Below are positions 8,987 to 17,663 of a DNA stretch of 32,400 nucleotides, in pieces. Positions within the stretch are counted from its first letter, which is position 1. Each line of letters starts with the position of its first letter. The position numbers and the translations under genes were made by a program. A model generated the notes under the pieces. It searched no databases. It had not been told where the DNA came from and was given only the letters and a program-made list of their open reading frames with translations. Location of the stretch: assembly GCA_030523195.1 (NCBI GenBank), contig JAUNJC010000012.1, positions 1-32,400 of the forward strand. Direction: 5' to 3'. This DNA is from Oscillospiraceae bacterium (GTDB taxonomy: Bacteria > Bacillota > Clostridia > Oscillospirales > Ruminococcaceae).

Positions 8987-9024
8987 TTATCCTCTCCAAG
9001 CCATAATTCTTCAGTTCATGCCAA

Positions 9025-9068
9025 AACAGCACGCACTGTCCAAAAATGGGCAGTGCGTGCTGTTGTTT
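9025..9068. terminator. Bidirectional terminator between convergent genes
   Basis: A 17-bp stem (9025-9041 with 9048-9064, loop AAAAAT) lies between the XRE gene and the amidohydrolase gene. TTGTTTTA follows on plus; the minus side has TTTTGG. Confidence 0.8.
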
Positions 9069-10225
9069 TATGATATGGTATGTTTCACAATTTCTCCGTT
9101 CACCATGACAAGCCACGGGTCACACTGCAAGTCCAGCGGATCACCATGATACAGCTGTAAATCCGCATCCATCCCCACTGCAAGACTGCCCACACGATCT
9201 GCAATACCCAAAATCTTTGCTGGCATTACAGTAATTGCCTGCAATGCCGCCTCATACGGCAAACCGCCCTTTACCGCTAAAGCCGCCGTTGTCGGCAAAT
9301 ACTGAATCGGGATCACCGTATGGTCGGTACAAAGTGCAATCGGAATCCCGTGCTGATAAAGTGTATTCGGCGTGGTGATTTCCAGATATTGCAGTTCCGG
9401 CTTGCAGCGGTCGCAGAGCATCGGTCCGCAAATCACTGGTATGCCTGCCTTCTGAATCACATCCGGTATCCGGTGCCCCTCTGTGCCATGCACCAACACG
9501 GCATCTAGGTGAAATTCCTTTGCAATCCGGATGGCAGTCATCATATCGTCTGCCCGATGGCAGTGAAAATGTGCCTTGTAGGTTCTCCGCAGCAGCGGCA
9601 GCAGCGCTTCACATTTGGCATCATAATCCGGCTGGTCTTCTGCCTCCTCAACTGCCTCCCACTGCTCCAGATAACGTTTTGCCTTATAGAGTCCCTCCCG
9701 AATGATTGCCGCTGTTGCCATTCGGGTAAACGGCATTTCGTCCCGTCCGTGATAGACGTTTTTGGGATTTTCACCAAGTGCAAATTTAATGCCGCCAAAC
9801 TCCAGCATCATCTCATCCACACAGTGTCCGGCAGTCTTGAGAATCAGCATCGTTCCGCCGCAGGGATTCGCACTGCCCGGTGAGGTCATGACCGTCGTCA
9901 CACCGGCAGCCAGTGCCTCCGAAAAACAACGGTCAAGCGGATTTACGCCGTCAATGGCTCGCAGATGCGGTGTAAACGGGTCTGTACATTCATTGCAGTC
10001 GTCTCCCTCAAAATCCAATCCGTCTTCCAAAATACCAAGATGAGTATGGGCATCAATGAAACCCGGCAGCAACACACTTCCCTCTGCATCCATGTCCCCC
10101 TCTGCAATGACATCTGGGTCACCAGCCTGCACACGGGTAATTTTTCCGTTCTCCACCGTCAAAAAGCCATGCGGTATCGTACCGGCTTCGGTCATGGTGT
10201 GGATTACGGCATGATAGATGGTCAT
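9068..10225 (-). CDS. Amidohydrolase, imidazolonepropionase-like
   Basis: A 385-residue metal-dependent hydrolase of the amidohydrolase superfamily. It has a small N-terminal beta domain and a TIM barrel with metal ligands HTH (in PGFIDAHTHLG), HFHCHR, VHGTEGH and the late Asp in ALCTDHTV. The C-terminal strand region (VGSLAVGMDADLQLYHGDPL) is typical of the imidazolonepropionase / dipeptidase-like branch. No histidine-degradation genes are nearby, so the substrate is unknown. The start is supported by AAGGAG 9 bases upstream. It is the last gene of the minus-strand run starting with fabD, with a 73-base gap before it, so co-transcription is plausible but not certain. Confidence 0.82.
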   Translation of the reverse strand: MTIYHAVIHTMTEAGTIPHGFLTVENGKITRVQAGDPDVIAEGDMDAEGSVLLPGFIDAHTHLGILEDGLDFEGDDCNECTDPFTPHLRAIDGVNPLDRCFSEALAAGVTTVMTSPGSANPCGGTMLILKTAGHCVDEMMLEFGGIKFALGENPKNVYHGRDEMPFTRMATAAIIREGLYKAKRYLEQWEAVEEAEDQPDYDAKCEALLPLLRRTYKAHFHCHRADDMMTAIRIAKEFHLDAVLVHGTEGHRIPDVIQKAGIPVICGPMLCDRCKPELQYLEITTPNTLYQHGIPIALCTDHTVIPIQYLPTTAALAVKGGLPYEAALQAITVMPAKILGIADRVGSLAVGMDADLQLYHGDPLDLQCDPWLVMVNGEIVKHTIS

Positions 10226-10298
10226 AATTGATAACTCCTTCTTTGATTTGGCTGATTTGTTTGCATGGTATCATCTAATCGCAATAGAAACCATCACT

Positions 10299-10685
10299 TT
10301 ACGATAGCTTCTTAATTTGCAGCACCTGTGTAAATTGTGCAGGATAGGTTTCCAGCACCTCACCGTTATAGGTAATGGCAAGATTGTCCCCCACCTGCAA
10401 ATCTGCTGCGGTAATCTCCGTGCCTCGCCAGAGTAGTTTCACATTCTCTTCCAACGAAAAGGTATATTCTCCTTGTCCATTGATATCATTCACAGATAAC
10501 CCTTCCACATGAAAATAGTTGTCCTGTTTTTCCAGAATCTTAACATAAATAGTATCACATTGTTCCCATGACAAGGAACTCGTTGCAGCATCCGGTGCAG
10601 TTTCCCACCCCAGCAGAAAGCCCCCTGCTCCCACCGCCAAAACACAGCCAAAAATAATACAGATACAAAAATCCATTTTCCGCAA
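10299..10685 (-). CDS. Small membrane-anchored protein, function unknown, TTG start
   Basis: A 128-residue protein with one N-terminal hydrophobic segment (FCICIIFGCVLAVGAGGFLLG) and a small extracytoplasmic beta-rich domain (about 40-126) that may be OB-like, resembling DUF3221-type proteins only loosely. The TTG at 10685 is favoured because AGGAGG (10700-10695) is 9 bases away, while the ATG at 10676 is 18 bases away. It begins 4 bases after the aroK stop, implying translational coupling. Function not recognised. Confidence 0.7.
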   Translation of the reverse strand: MRKMDFCICIIFGCVLAVGAGGFLLGWETAPDAATSSLSWEQCDTIYVKILEKQDNYFHVEGLSVNDINGQGEYTFSLEENVKLLWRGTEITAADLQVGDNLAITYNGEVLETYPAQFTQVLQIKKLS

Positions 10686-10689
10686 GTAT

Positions 10690-11220
10690 TTATACCTCCT
10701 CCTTGGGCAGAAACGCCGGACTCCATTTTTTCAGAATTTTTATCACACGCTCTGCTGATTCTTCCGGCGTGCTGCCGGCGAGGATAGAATAGGTTGCATT
10801 GACCTGATACCAACGCTCCCGCTCTTGAAATAACTGTTGTAATTCTTCCTTTGTATGACGCTGTACAAGCGGACGATTTTTGTCATTCCGAATCCGCTCA
10901 TAACAAACTTCAAACGACTGCTGCAAATAAATGATAATCCCATCATACTGCTGCACAATAACCGCATTGACCGGATTCACCATCACACCGCCACCGCAGG
11001 AAACAATACCAGTTTGCTGCGCTAATGTCCTGACCATGTCTGATTCCAGTTCTCGGAATGCTTCTTCGCCCTTTTGTTCAAAAATTTCCGGAATCGTCAT
11101 GCCAGTCTGCCGAACAATTTCCGCATCCATATCGATCAGCGGCATTTGCAGCCGATCTGCCAACACACGCCCCAATGCCGTTTTCCCACATCCCATAAAA
11201 CCACATAAAAATAGTGTCAT
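10690..11220 (-). CDS. aroK: Shikimate kinase
   Basis: Phosphorylates shikimate with ATP in the chorismate pathway. The product is 176 residues, normal family length. The Walker A loop GFMGCGKTALG begins near residue 7, followed by LIDMDAEI, the FRELES shikimate-contact segment, SCGGGVM, and the lid motif RNDKNRPL. Its ATG overlaps the aroE stop by 4 bases (11217-11220), with GGGGGAG just upstream, so the two are translationally coupled. All key motifs are intact. Confidence 0.95.
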   Translation of the reverse strand: MTLFLCGFMGCGKTALGRVLADRLQMPLIDMDAEIVRQTGMTIPEIFEQKGEEAFRELESDMVRTLAQQTGIVSCGGGVMVNPVNAVIVQQYDGIIIYLQQSFEVCYERIRNDKNRPLVQRHTKEELQQLFQERERWYQVNATYSILAGSTPEESAERVIKILKKWSPAFLPKEEV

Positions 11221-12068
11221 CTTCTCTCCCCCTTGATCGGAAATAAACGCTGTATTTCTGCCTCCATTTCGGCAATCAATGTTTGAATCTGTTCATTGGA
11301 ATAGGTGTCTTCATTCCAGATTTCATGTGCCTTGACTGCCTGCCAGACCAACATTGCTGCTCCGCCGCAGACGGGCTTCCCCATTGTTTTTGCCGTTTGC
11401 ACCAGCTTGGTTTCCGTTGGATTATAAATCACATCAAAGACAGTGCCGCATTTTGTAAGCAAATTCTCCGACAATGGCATTGCCTCTATGTGCGGATACA
11501 TTCCCACCGGCGTACTGTTCAACAGCAAGTCAAACGGTTCATCCAGCTCTGCGGTCAGTGCATAGCGTACCTTTGCACGGGGAATCATTTCCCGCAGTTC
11601 TTCTGCAAAGGTATGTGCCAAGGGTAGATGCCGCTCCAAAATACCAATGGTCAAATCTGCTCCATGCAGCACGGCTTCCGTTGCCATCATCCGTCCGACA
11701 CCACCGCAGCCCAGTAATAGCACTTTGCCACTCAGCGGAAACGATTCCACAGAACGCAGGAAGCCATCACAATCGGTATTATAGCCAATCAGATTTCCGT
11801 TTCGATTCACCACACAATTCACCGACTGGTACCGCTGTGCGGAGGCTGCCATATCATCCAGAAAGGGAATAATTTCTACCTTGTGCGGAATCGTAACATT
11901 AAACCCGTTCAAGGCACGCAAGTCGTCAATTTGCAGGGTCAAATCCTCTGCCACAAGATCCGTCAGCGTATAGTCCGCCGCCCGTCCGGAAAGTTGAAAC
12001 AACCGTTTATGAATCCATGGGGACATAGAATGCCCCAGTGGATGCCCGATTAAGGTATAATGCTCCAT
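11217..12068 (-). CDS. aroE: Shikimate dehydrogenase
   Basis: Reduces 3-dehydroshikimate with NADPH. The product is 283 residues, slightly long for the family. Visible are GHPLGHSMSPWIHK (substrate binding), NVTIPHK with catalytic Lys63, GYNTDCDGF with Asp99, the nucleotide-binding LLLGCGGVGRM, and NSTPVGMYP. It starts 1 base after the fabD stop codon, with its ribosome binding site inside the fabD 3' end. The fabD-aroE-aroK order therefore couples lipid and aromatic genes in one transcript. Confidence 0.95.
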   Translation of the reverse strand: MEHYTLIGHPLGHSMSPWIHKRLFQLSGRAADYTLTDLVAEDLTLQIDDLRALNGFNVTIPHKVEIIPFLDDMAASAQRYQSVNCVVNRNGNLIGYNTDCDGFLRSVESFPLSGKVLLLGCGGVGRMMATEAVLHGADLTIGILERHLPLAHTFAEELREMIPRAKVRYALTAELDEPFDLLLNSTPVGMYPHIEAMPLSENLLTKCGTVFDVIYNPTETKLVQTAKTMGKPVCGGAAMLVWQAVKAHEIWNEDTYSNEQIQTLIAEMEAEIQRLFPIKGERR

Positions 12069-12069
12069 A

Positions 12070-12978
12070 TTATGCCATCACCCCTTTTAAGGTCTCTACC
12101 GATTCACAATTTTTCGCCGTTACATCCTTCAATGTTTTCTTGACCAGTCCAGTCAGTACGGACTTTGGTCCAAATTCTATAAAGGTATCCGCACCATCTG
12201 CCTGCATCTGTGCCAGCTCCTGCGTAAAGCGAACCGGCGAAACAATATGCTTTGCCAGCAGAGACGGCATATCCGAAAAGTCTGTGAGTTCTGTGCCCAA
12301 TACGTTGGAATAGAATCGAACAGACGGCTTTTGAAAAGTAATATCCTGAATCGCAGCATAAAAGGCATCTGCTGCCGGCTGCATGAATTTAGTATGGAAC
12401 GCACTGGCAACCGCAAGCATTTTCGTCCGTGCCTTTAATGCTGCACAGGCTGCGGCTGCGGCTTCGACTGCCGGCTTGTCTCCAGCAATGACCGTCTGTA
12501 CACTGGAATTATAATTTGCCGGCACAACATACCCCTCTGTTTCGGTACAAATTCGTTCTACCTCTTCCGGCTTCAGCTTCAAAATGGCACACATCACACC
12601 ATTTGCCTGCTGTGCCGCTGCCTCCATTGCCTCCGAACGTGCCTTAATCACCCGAAATCCATCCTCCAGAGACAGCATACCAGATGCTACCATAGCAGCA
12701 TACTCTCCCAGAGAATGACCGGCAACTGCATCAAATGTATAGCCCTGTTCTTTCGCTGCCGCCAAACAGCAAAGCGATGTTGCCATAATGGCAGGCTGTG
12801 CATAAATCGTACGGGCAAGTGTGGCATTCTCGCCGTTCTGAATGACATCTTTTAGGTCAAAGCCCAGTACAGCCGAAGCCGTATCATAAATGGCAGACAA
12901 CGCCGGATACGCTGCCAACAAATCCAAGCCCATACCTGTATACTGAGAACCCTGTCCGGAAAAAAGAGAAACTGTCAT
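12070..12978 (-). CDS. fabD: Malonyl-CoA:ACP transacylase
   Basis: Loads malonate from CoA onto ACP for fatty acid elongation. The product is 302 residues when started at 12978, where the family N-terminus MTVSLFSGQGSQ begins. Active-site Ser89 lies in AGHSLGEYAA, and His195 in ASAFHTKFM. The frame is open for 267 more bases upstream, but that part has no family similarity and only a poorly spaced ribosome binding site. Unusually, fabD is not in the main fab operon but begins the divergent aroE-aroK transcript. An upstream regulatory region with two inverted repeats lies between it and fabH. Confidence 0.96.
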   Translation of the reverse strand: MTVSLFSGQGSQYTGMGLDLLAAYPALSAIYDTASAVLGFDLKDVIQNGENATLARTIYAQPAIMATSLCCLAAAKEQGYTFDAVAGHSLGEYAAMVASGMLSLEDGFRVIKARSEAMEAAAQQANGVMCAILKLKPEEVERICTETEGYVVPANYNSSVQTVIAGDKPAVEAAAAACAALKARTKMLAVASAFHTKFMQPAADAFYAAIQDITFQKPSVRFYSNVLGTELTDFSDMPSLLAKHIVSPVRFTQELAQMQADGADTFIEFGPKSVLTGLVKKTLKDVTAKNCESVETLKGVMA

Positions 12979-13024
12979 AATCGTAACCATCCTTTCGGTT
13001 TGAATTTCGGAAAAAGGAACAAAA

Positions 13025-13054
13025 TGCACAAAAACAAAATCAATATTTTGTGCA
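13025..13054. repeat. Inverted repeat in fabD leader
   Basis: Perfect 9-bp arms TGCACAAAA (13025-13033) and TTTTGTGCA (13046-13054) lie within the predicted fabD leader. They could be an RNA hairpin or an operator. No T run follows. Confidence 0.5.
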
Positions 13055-13101
13055 AAAAATAGGATTTGTTCCAAAGCGGCGGAAAATAACAGGTTTCCGC
13101 A

Positions 13102-13130
13102 TTGCAAATTGTGCCGAAATCCTTTATAAT
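13102..13130 (+). promoter_or_regulatory. Promoter of the fabH operon
   Basis: -35 TTGCAA (13102-13107), 17-base spacer, -10 TATAAT (13125-13130). Transcription would begin near 13137, leaving a leader of about 97 bases. Confidence 0.65.
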
Positions 13131-13155
13131 GTAAAATGTATGAATATGTGCGGCG

Positions 13156-13170
13156 GACTGTTTCACAGTC
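13156..13170. promoter_or_regulatory. Inverted repeat in the shared fabH/fabD leader
   Basis: GACTGT-TTC-ACAGTC (13156-13161 with 13165-13170) lies in the segment expected to be transcribed from both strands. Candidate operator or hairpin; no FapR or FabT consensus was recognised. Confidence 0.4.
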
Positions 13171-13182
13171 ATCCATGCTCCT

Positions 13183-13211
13183 ATCATACCACAAATTTTG
13201 ATTTGAAACAA
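13183..13211 (-). promoter_or_regulatory. Probable fabD promoter with short palindrome in spacer
   Basis: Minus strand: -35 TTGTTT (13211-13206), 17-base spacer, -10 TATGAT (13188-13183). The spacer region holds CAAAT-TTTG-ATTTG. It would give a leader of about 200 bases overlapping the fabH transcript start. Confidence 0.5.
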
Positions 13212-13233
13212 TAGGAATGGAGGATTTTTTTGC

Positions 13234-14244
13234 ATGGGCATTCACATTTTAGGTACTGGCAGTTATACACCGCCCTGTACGCTGACCAATGCGGATCTGG
13301 CAGAGATGGTGGACACCAATGATGAATGGATTCGGACAAGAACCGGTATCAGCGTCCGGCACGTTTCCGACGGCGAACCCACATGGTATATGGGGGCTGA
13401 AGCAGCCAAGCAGGCGATCGAAACCGCAGGCATTGATCCGGCAGACATCGGGCTGCTGATTGACACCACCATTACCAGTGAATATAGTACACCGTCGATG
13501 TCCTGTATTGTACAGCGGGAAATCAAAGCAGTCAATGCCGCTTGTTTTGACCTGAACGCTGCCTGCTCCGGCTTTGTTTATGCGATGGATACGGCACACC
13601 GCTTTCTCATGACAGACCGCACAATGAAATACGCATTGGTGGTTGCAAATGAAAGTCTGTCCAAAATTACAAACTACAGTGACCGTTCTTCCTGCATTTT
13701 ATTTGGAGATGGAGCAGCAGCAGCCGTGATCGAATATGCACCGGATGCACTGTACACCAGTCATCTGGGTGCAGATGGCACGGGTGCAAAATATCTGTAT
13801 GCACACAGTGCACTGCCTCGCTCTCCGTTTATCAAGGCGAAAAAAGAGATGGCATATCACGATCCGGATATGTGGCTCGCTCCGCAGGCATGGGAATATA
13901 CCATGTTACAGGATGGCAAGGAAGTCTATCGCTTTGCAACACATGCTTTGGAAAAAGCTGCTCGGACAGCAGCAGAAAAAATTGATTTCGACCTAAACAC
14001 ACTTGACAAAATCATTCCCCATCAGGCAAATATGCGGATTATTGAAACGGCAATGAAGTATCTAAAGCAACCAATGGAAAAGGTCGTTGTCAATATCGAC
14101 CATCATGGCAATACCTCCAGTGCCTCTATTGCAATTGCACTGGACGAAGGCATCCGAACGGGACAGGTACAGAGAGGCGATAAGATTTGTCTGGTTGGCT
14201 TCGGTGCTGGCTTAACTTATGCTGCCATCATCATGGAATATTAA
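13234..14244 (+). CDS. fabH: 3-oxoacyl-ACP synthase III (KAS III)
   Basis: Starts fatty acid synthesis by condensing acyl-CoA with malonyl-ACP. The product is 336 residues, typical length. The catalytic triad is visible: Cys111 in NAACSGFVYA, His in IIPHQANMR, and Asn in HHGNTSSASI. The glycine-rich C-terminal motif GFGAGLTYAAI is intact. GGAGG lies 10 bases before the ATG. It is the first gene of the plus-strand fab/acc operon and is separated from fabK by a palindrome-rich repeat element. Confidence 0.97.
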   Translation: MGIHILGTGSYTPPCTLTNADLAEMVDTNDEWIRTRTGISVRHVSDGEPTWYMGAEAAKQAIETAGIDPADIGLLIDTTITSEYSTPSMSCIVQREIKAVNAACFDLNAACSGFVYAMDTAHRFLMTDRTMKYALVVANESLSKITNYSDRSSCILFGDGAAAAVIEYAPDALYTSHLGADGTGAKYLYAHSALPRSPFIKAKKEMAYHDPDMWLAPQAWEYTMLQDGKEVYRFATHALEKAARTAAEKIDFDLNTLDKIIPHQANMRIIETAMKYLKQPMEKVVVNIDHHGNTSSASIAIALDEGIRTGQVQRGDKICLVGFGAGLTYAAIIMEY

Positions 14245-14266
14245 CAAGCGATGGAAAACGGTCATT

Positions 14267-14440
14267 TATACTAGGCTCTACTGCAAAATCTACAATTTTG
14301 CAATACCGGCAATGAATTGCCGGTGGTGGCTTTGCCACCAAGAGCCGCCGTTCATACTGTCCTCGCAAAGCCGATGGCTTTGCAGCCGCTTTTAGCGGCA
14401 CTGCAAACAACACCGTTGTTTGCAATAGAGGACAGTATAC
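14267..14440. repeat. Palindrome-rich intergenic element with imperfect terminal inverted repeats (MITE-like)
   Basis: About 174 bases between fabH and fabK hold six perfect hairpins: 14282-14302, 14306-14323, 14324-14340, 14365-14382, about 14384-14399 and 14402-14423. The first three are enclosed by GGCTCT/AGAGCC (14274-14279 with 14341-14346) and the last three by an 11-bp pair (14354-14364 with 14428-14438). The outer ends are also imperfect inverted repeats of each other (TATACT, CTCTA and TGCAAA shared). No open frame is present. It probably is a non-autonomous mobile or REP-like element; an RNA role inside the operon is possible. Confidence 0.6.
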
Positions 14441-14486
14441 ATCTGCCCGTTTTCTTACATAAAATCATGAAAAAGGAATGATACAA

Positions 14487-15413
14487 ATGAAAACCAGAAT
14501 TACAGACCTATTCGGATGTGAATATCCGATTTTACAGGGTGGTATGGCATGGGTCGCAGAAAGCACCCTTGCTGCTGCTGTGACCAATGCCGGCGGTGTC
14601 GGCATCATTGCTGGCGGCAGTGCCCCAATTGACTATTTAAGAGAACAGATTCGTATCTGCAAGGAAAAGGTAGGAGACAAGCCGTTCGGTGTCAATATCA
14701 TGCTGATGAGTCCAAATGCCGAAGAACTGGCACAACTGGTCATTGAAGAACACGTTCCCATGATTACCACAGGTGCCGGCAATCCGGGGAAATACATGGC
14801 AGCTTGGAAAGAAGCTGGTATTAAAGTCGTTCCCGTTGTGCCATCTGTTGCTTTGGCAAAACGGATGGAGCGTTCCGGTGCAGATGCCGTCATTGCAGAG
14901 GGCACGGAATCCGGCGGTCATATCGGTCAGAATACCACCATGTGTTTAGTTCCGCAGGTCGTGGATGCCGTTTCTATTCCCGTCATTGCTGCCGGTGGCA
15001 TTGCTGACGGCAGAGGGATTGCCGCTTCCTTTATGCTTGGTGCAGAGGGCGTACAGGTCGGCACACGCTTCTTGGCAACCGAAGAGTGCCAGATTCACGA
15101 GAACTATAAAAATTTGGTACTTAAGGCAAAAGATACAGACAATGCAGTAACTGGTGTCTTCTCTGGCAGTCCGTGCCGTGGCGTCAAGACCAAATTTACA
15201 AAAAAACTGCTGGAACTGGAGAAAAACGCTGCTCCGCCGGAAGACTTTGAAGCCCTGACCGTGGGTTCCCTGCGAAAGGCAGTCGTAGACGGCAACGTAG
15301 AAGAAGGCTCTTTCCTGTGCGGTCTGATCGCCGGCATGATTCATGACATCAAGCCGTGTGCAGAAGTCATTCAGGAAATGATGCGTCAGGCAGAAACATT
15401 GCTAAATCGATAA
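14487..15413 (+). CDS. fabK: Enoyl-ACP reductase II, FMN-dependent
   Basis: Reduces enoyl-ACP in the last step of the elongation cycle using FMN and NAD(P)H. FabK replaces FabI in many Firmicutes and gives triclosan tolerance. The product is 308 residues when started at 14487, which has AAAAGGAA 8 bases upstream; the earlier ATG at 14478 overlaps that site. Family signatures of the nitronate monooxygenase-like TIM barrel are present: PILQGGMAWVAESTLAAAV, GVNIMLMSP, GTESGGHIGQ, PVIAAGGIADGRGIAA, and GVQVGTRFLATEE. Confidence 0.95.
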   Translation: MKTRITDLFGCEYPILQGGMAWVAESTLAAAVTNAGGVGIIAGGSAPIDYLREQIRICKEKVGDKPFGVNIMLMSPNAEELAQLVIEEHVPMITTGAGNPGKYMAAWKEAGIKVVPVVPSVALAKRMERSGADAVIAEGTESGGHIGQNTTMCLVPQVVDAVSIPVIAAGGIADGRGIAASFMLGAEGVQVGTRFLATEECQIHENYKNLVLKAKDTDNAVTGVFSGSPCRGVKTKFTKKLLELEKNAAPPEDFEALTVGSLRKAVVDGNVEEGSFLCGLIAGMIHDIKPCAEVIQEMMRQAETLLNR

Positions 15414-15477
15414 ATCCTCTCATTTTTTGAGAAAATCATCTTGATGAATCTGTTGCAAAAGAAAGGAATGTAATAAT

Positions 15478-16218
15478 ATGGCAACTGCATTGATTACCGG
15501 TGCATCCCAAGGCATTGGGGCATGCATCGCAGAACGTCTAGCAAAGGACGGTTACAATATCGCAATCAATCACTATCCCAGTGACAATGACAAGGCAAAT
15601 GCGGAAAAAGTAGCAGAAACCTGCCGTTCCTACGGCGTAGAGGCAGAATTATTTGCTGCCAATGTAGCAGATTATGCCCAGTGTGAAGCAATGGTAAAGA
15701 CAGTCAAAGCACGTTTTGGCAGCATTGATGCACTCGTCAACAATGCCGGCATTACAAAAGACGGTCTGCTGCTCCGGATGTCCGAAGCACAGTATGACAC
15801 TGTAATTGCAGTCAACCAGAAGAGCGTCTTCAATATGATGAAGCTCGTAGGGGCTGTCATGCTGCGGCAGAAACACGGCAGAGTGGTCAGCCTGGCATCC
15901 GTTGCCGGTCTGTACGGCAATCCGGGACAGATGAACTATTCCGCTTCCAAAGCAGCCATTATCGGTATGACAAAAACCGCAGCAAAGGAACTGGGTTCCA
16001 GAGGCATTACCGTCAATGCCGTTGCACCGGGCTTTATCAAAACCCCGATGACGGACGCTCTGACAGAAGAACAGAGAGAAAAGATGCTCGGTCTGGTGGC
16101 AATGGGACGATATGGCAATCCGGAAGAAATTGCAAGCGTGGTTTCGTTCCTGTGTTCAGACGATGCCAGCTATGTCACTGGTCAGACCATTGAAATCTCC
16201 GGCGGCTTAATGATGTAA
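15478..16218 (+). CDS. fabG: 3-oxoacyl-ACP reductase
   Basis: Short-chain dehydrogenase that reduces 3-oxoacyl-ACP with NADPH. The product is 246 residues, standard length. The cofactor loop TGASQGIG is near residue 7, NNAG near 88, the catalytic triad Ser141, Tyr154 and Lys158 lies in SVAGLYGNPGQMNYSASK, and the C-terminus is SGGLMM. AAAGGAATG precedes the ATG. It lies between fabK and fabF, as in many clostridial fab operons. Confidence 0.96.
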   Translation: MATALITGASQGIGACIAERLAKDGYNIAINHYPSDNDKANAEKVAETCRSYGVEAELFAANVADYAQCEAMVKTVKARFGSIDALVNNAGITKDGLLLRMSEAQYDTVIAVNQKSVFNMMKLVGAVMLRQKHGRVVSLASVAGLYGNPGQMNYSASKAAIIGMTKTAAKELGSRGITVNAVAPGFIKTPMTDALTEEQREKMLGLVAMGRYGNPEEIASVVSFLCSDDASYVTGQTIEISGGLMM

Positions 16219-16407
16219 CAAACTGAGCCAGCCCGACCGCAGTTCACCCACCTGCTTTTTCTCCGAAAAAGCTGTCCTCCCTTAAGGGAGGACAATCCCT
16301 ATGAAAGACAAATTGAGCAAAACAATCCCTCCTATTTGAAAAAGAAAATCATTTTCAACTAAAATAAAAGCGGCTTTTCCATGAGCCTGCTTGAGAAAGG
16401 ATTCGAT
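16219..16407 (+). repeat. fabG-fabF intergenic region with hairpins and a dispersed repeat fragment
   Basis: Two adjacent hairpins are present: 16254-16272 (7-bp arms) and a perfect 20-base palindrome at 16274-16293 centred on TTAA. A fragment at 16223-16242 (CTGAGCCAGC...GACCGCAGT) closely matches sequence at 23028-23048. There is no T run after the hairpins, so termination is unlikely. RNA processing or a repeat remnant is more likely. Confidence 0.5.
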
Positions 16408-17646
16408 ATGAAACGAGTTGTCATTACAGGAATGGGAACCGTCAACCCGCTTGGCTCTAATCTGGAAACTTTCTGGAATAACGTCAAGAAGGGTACACTC
16501 GGTATCTCTAAAATTGATACATTTGATACCACGGAAGTGGGTGTCAGCGTTGCCGGTATCGTAAGAGATTTTGACCCGGCAGACTATTTGGAGAAAAAAG
16601 ATATTCGCCACATGGAACGCTTCACACAATTTGCAGTTGCTTCTGCCAAACAGGCATTGGCAGACTGCGGCTCTGATTTGAAGGATCTCGACCCGTATCG
16701 CTGCGGTGTCATCATCGGCTGCGGCATTGGTGGTCTGGAAATGACCCAGAAACAGCACAGCATTTATCTGGAAAAAGGACCGAACCGAATTTCTCCATTC
16801 TTTGTCCCTATGATGATTTCCAACATGGCAGGCGGCGAAGTGGCAATGAAGACCAACTTTCGGGGAGACAATTACTGTACCGTAACTGCCTGCTCCTCCG
16901 CAACCCATGCCATCGGCGAAGCCTTCCGTAAAATCAAAGACGGCTATCTAGATGTCTGCCTATGCGGCGGTACAGAGTCCACCGTCAGTGAATTTACCAT
17001 TGGCGGCTTTAAAACGATGAAAGCACTAACCAAGGAATCTGATCCGGCAAAGGCTTCCACCCCATTCGATCTGAATCGAAGCGGTTTCGTGCTCGGTGAA
17101 GGCTGCGGTGTGCTGTTACTGGAAGAATACGAACACGCCAAGGCAAGAGGTGCAAGAATTTACTGTGAATTGGCAGGCTATGGGGCAACCTGCGATGCTT
17201 ATCACATGACTTCTCCCGCTCCGGACGGCGAAGCCGCTGCAAAAGCAATGGTCAACGCCTATACAGAAGCTGGCTTGCAGCCGTCTGATATTACCTATAT
17301 TAACGCACATGGTACTTCCACCGGCTTGAATGACAAGTATGAAACCAATGCCATTAAGATAGCATTGGGCGAAGAAGCTGCCAGAGCCGTTAAAATCAAC
17401 TCCACCAAGTCCATGACAGGACATATGCTGGGCGGTACCGGTGCAGTGGAAGCCATTGTTTCTGCCTTGTCCGTCCATGAAAACTTCCTGCACCAGACAC
17501 TCGGTTACACCACCCCTGACCCGGAATGTGATTTGGATTACTGCACAGACGGTCCAGTGAAATGCGAGGTCAAGGCTGCCCTGTCCAATTCTCTGGGCTT
17601 TGGCGGACATAATGCTACCCTGTGCTTCAAAAAGTACACAGACTAA
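16408..17646 (+). CDS. fabF: 3-oxoacyl-ACP synthase II (KAS II)
   Basis: Elongating condensing enzyme that joins acyl-ACP and malonyl-ACP. The product is 412 residues, typical length, when started at 16408 with AAAGGA 6 bases upstream; an in-frame ATG at 16381 is less well placed. The catalytic Cys162 lies in TACSSATHA, His301 in NAHGTSTGLND, and His339 in KSMTGHMLGGTGAVE. The fold signature LSNSLGFGGHN is near the end. All residues are intact. Confidence 0.97.
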   Translation: MKRVVITGMGTVNPLGSNLETFWNNVKKGTLGISKIDTFDTTEVGVSVAGIVRDFDPADYLEKKDIRHMERFTQFAVASAKQALADCGSDLKDLDPYRCGVIIGCGIGGLEMTQKQHSIYLEKGPNRISPFFVPMMISNMAGGEVAMKTNFRGDNYCTVTACSSATHAIGEAFRKIKDGYLDVCLCGGTESTVSEFTIGGFKTMKALTKESDPAKASTPFDLNRSGFVLGEGCGVLLLEEYEHAKARGARIYCELAGYGATCDAYHMTSPAPDGEAAAKAMVNAYTEAGLQPSDITYINAHGTSTGLNDKYETNAIKIALGEEAARAVKINSTKSMTGHMLGGTGAVEAIVSALSVHENFLHQTLGYTTPDPECDLDYCTDGPVKCEVKAALSNSLGFGGHNATLCFKKYTD

Positions 17647-17663
17647 GGGGGAACGACGACAGT

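Noticed and set aside
12979..13245. In-frame upstream extension of fabD
   Set aside because: The frame is open, but the extra residues match nothing in the family, the upstream ATG (13176) has AGGAG only 1 base away, and the region carries promoter and inverted-repeat signals.
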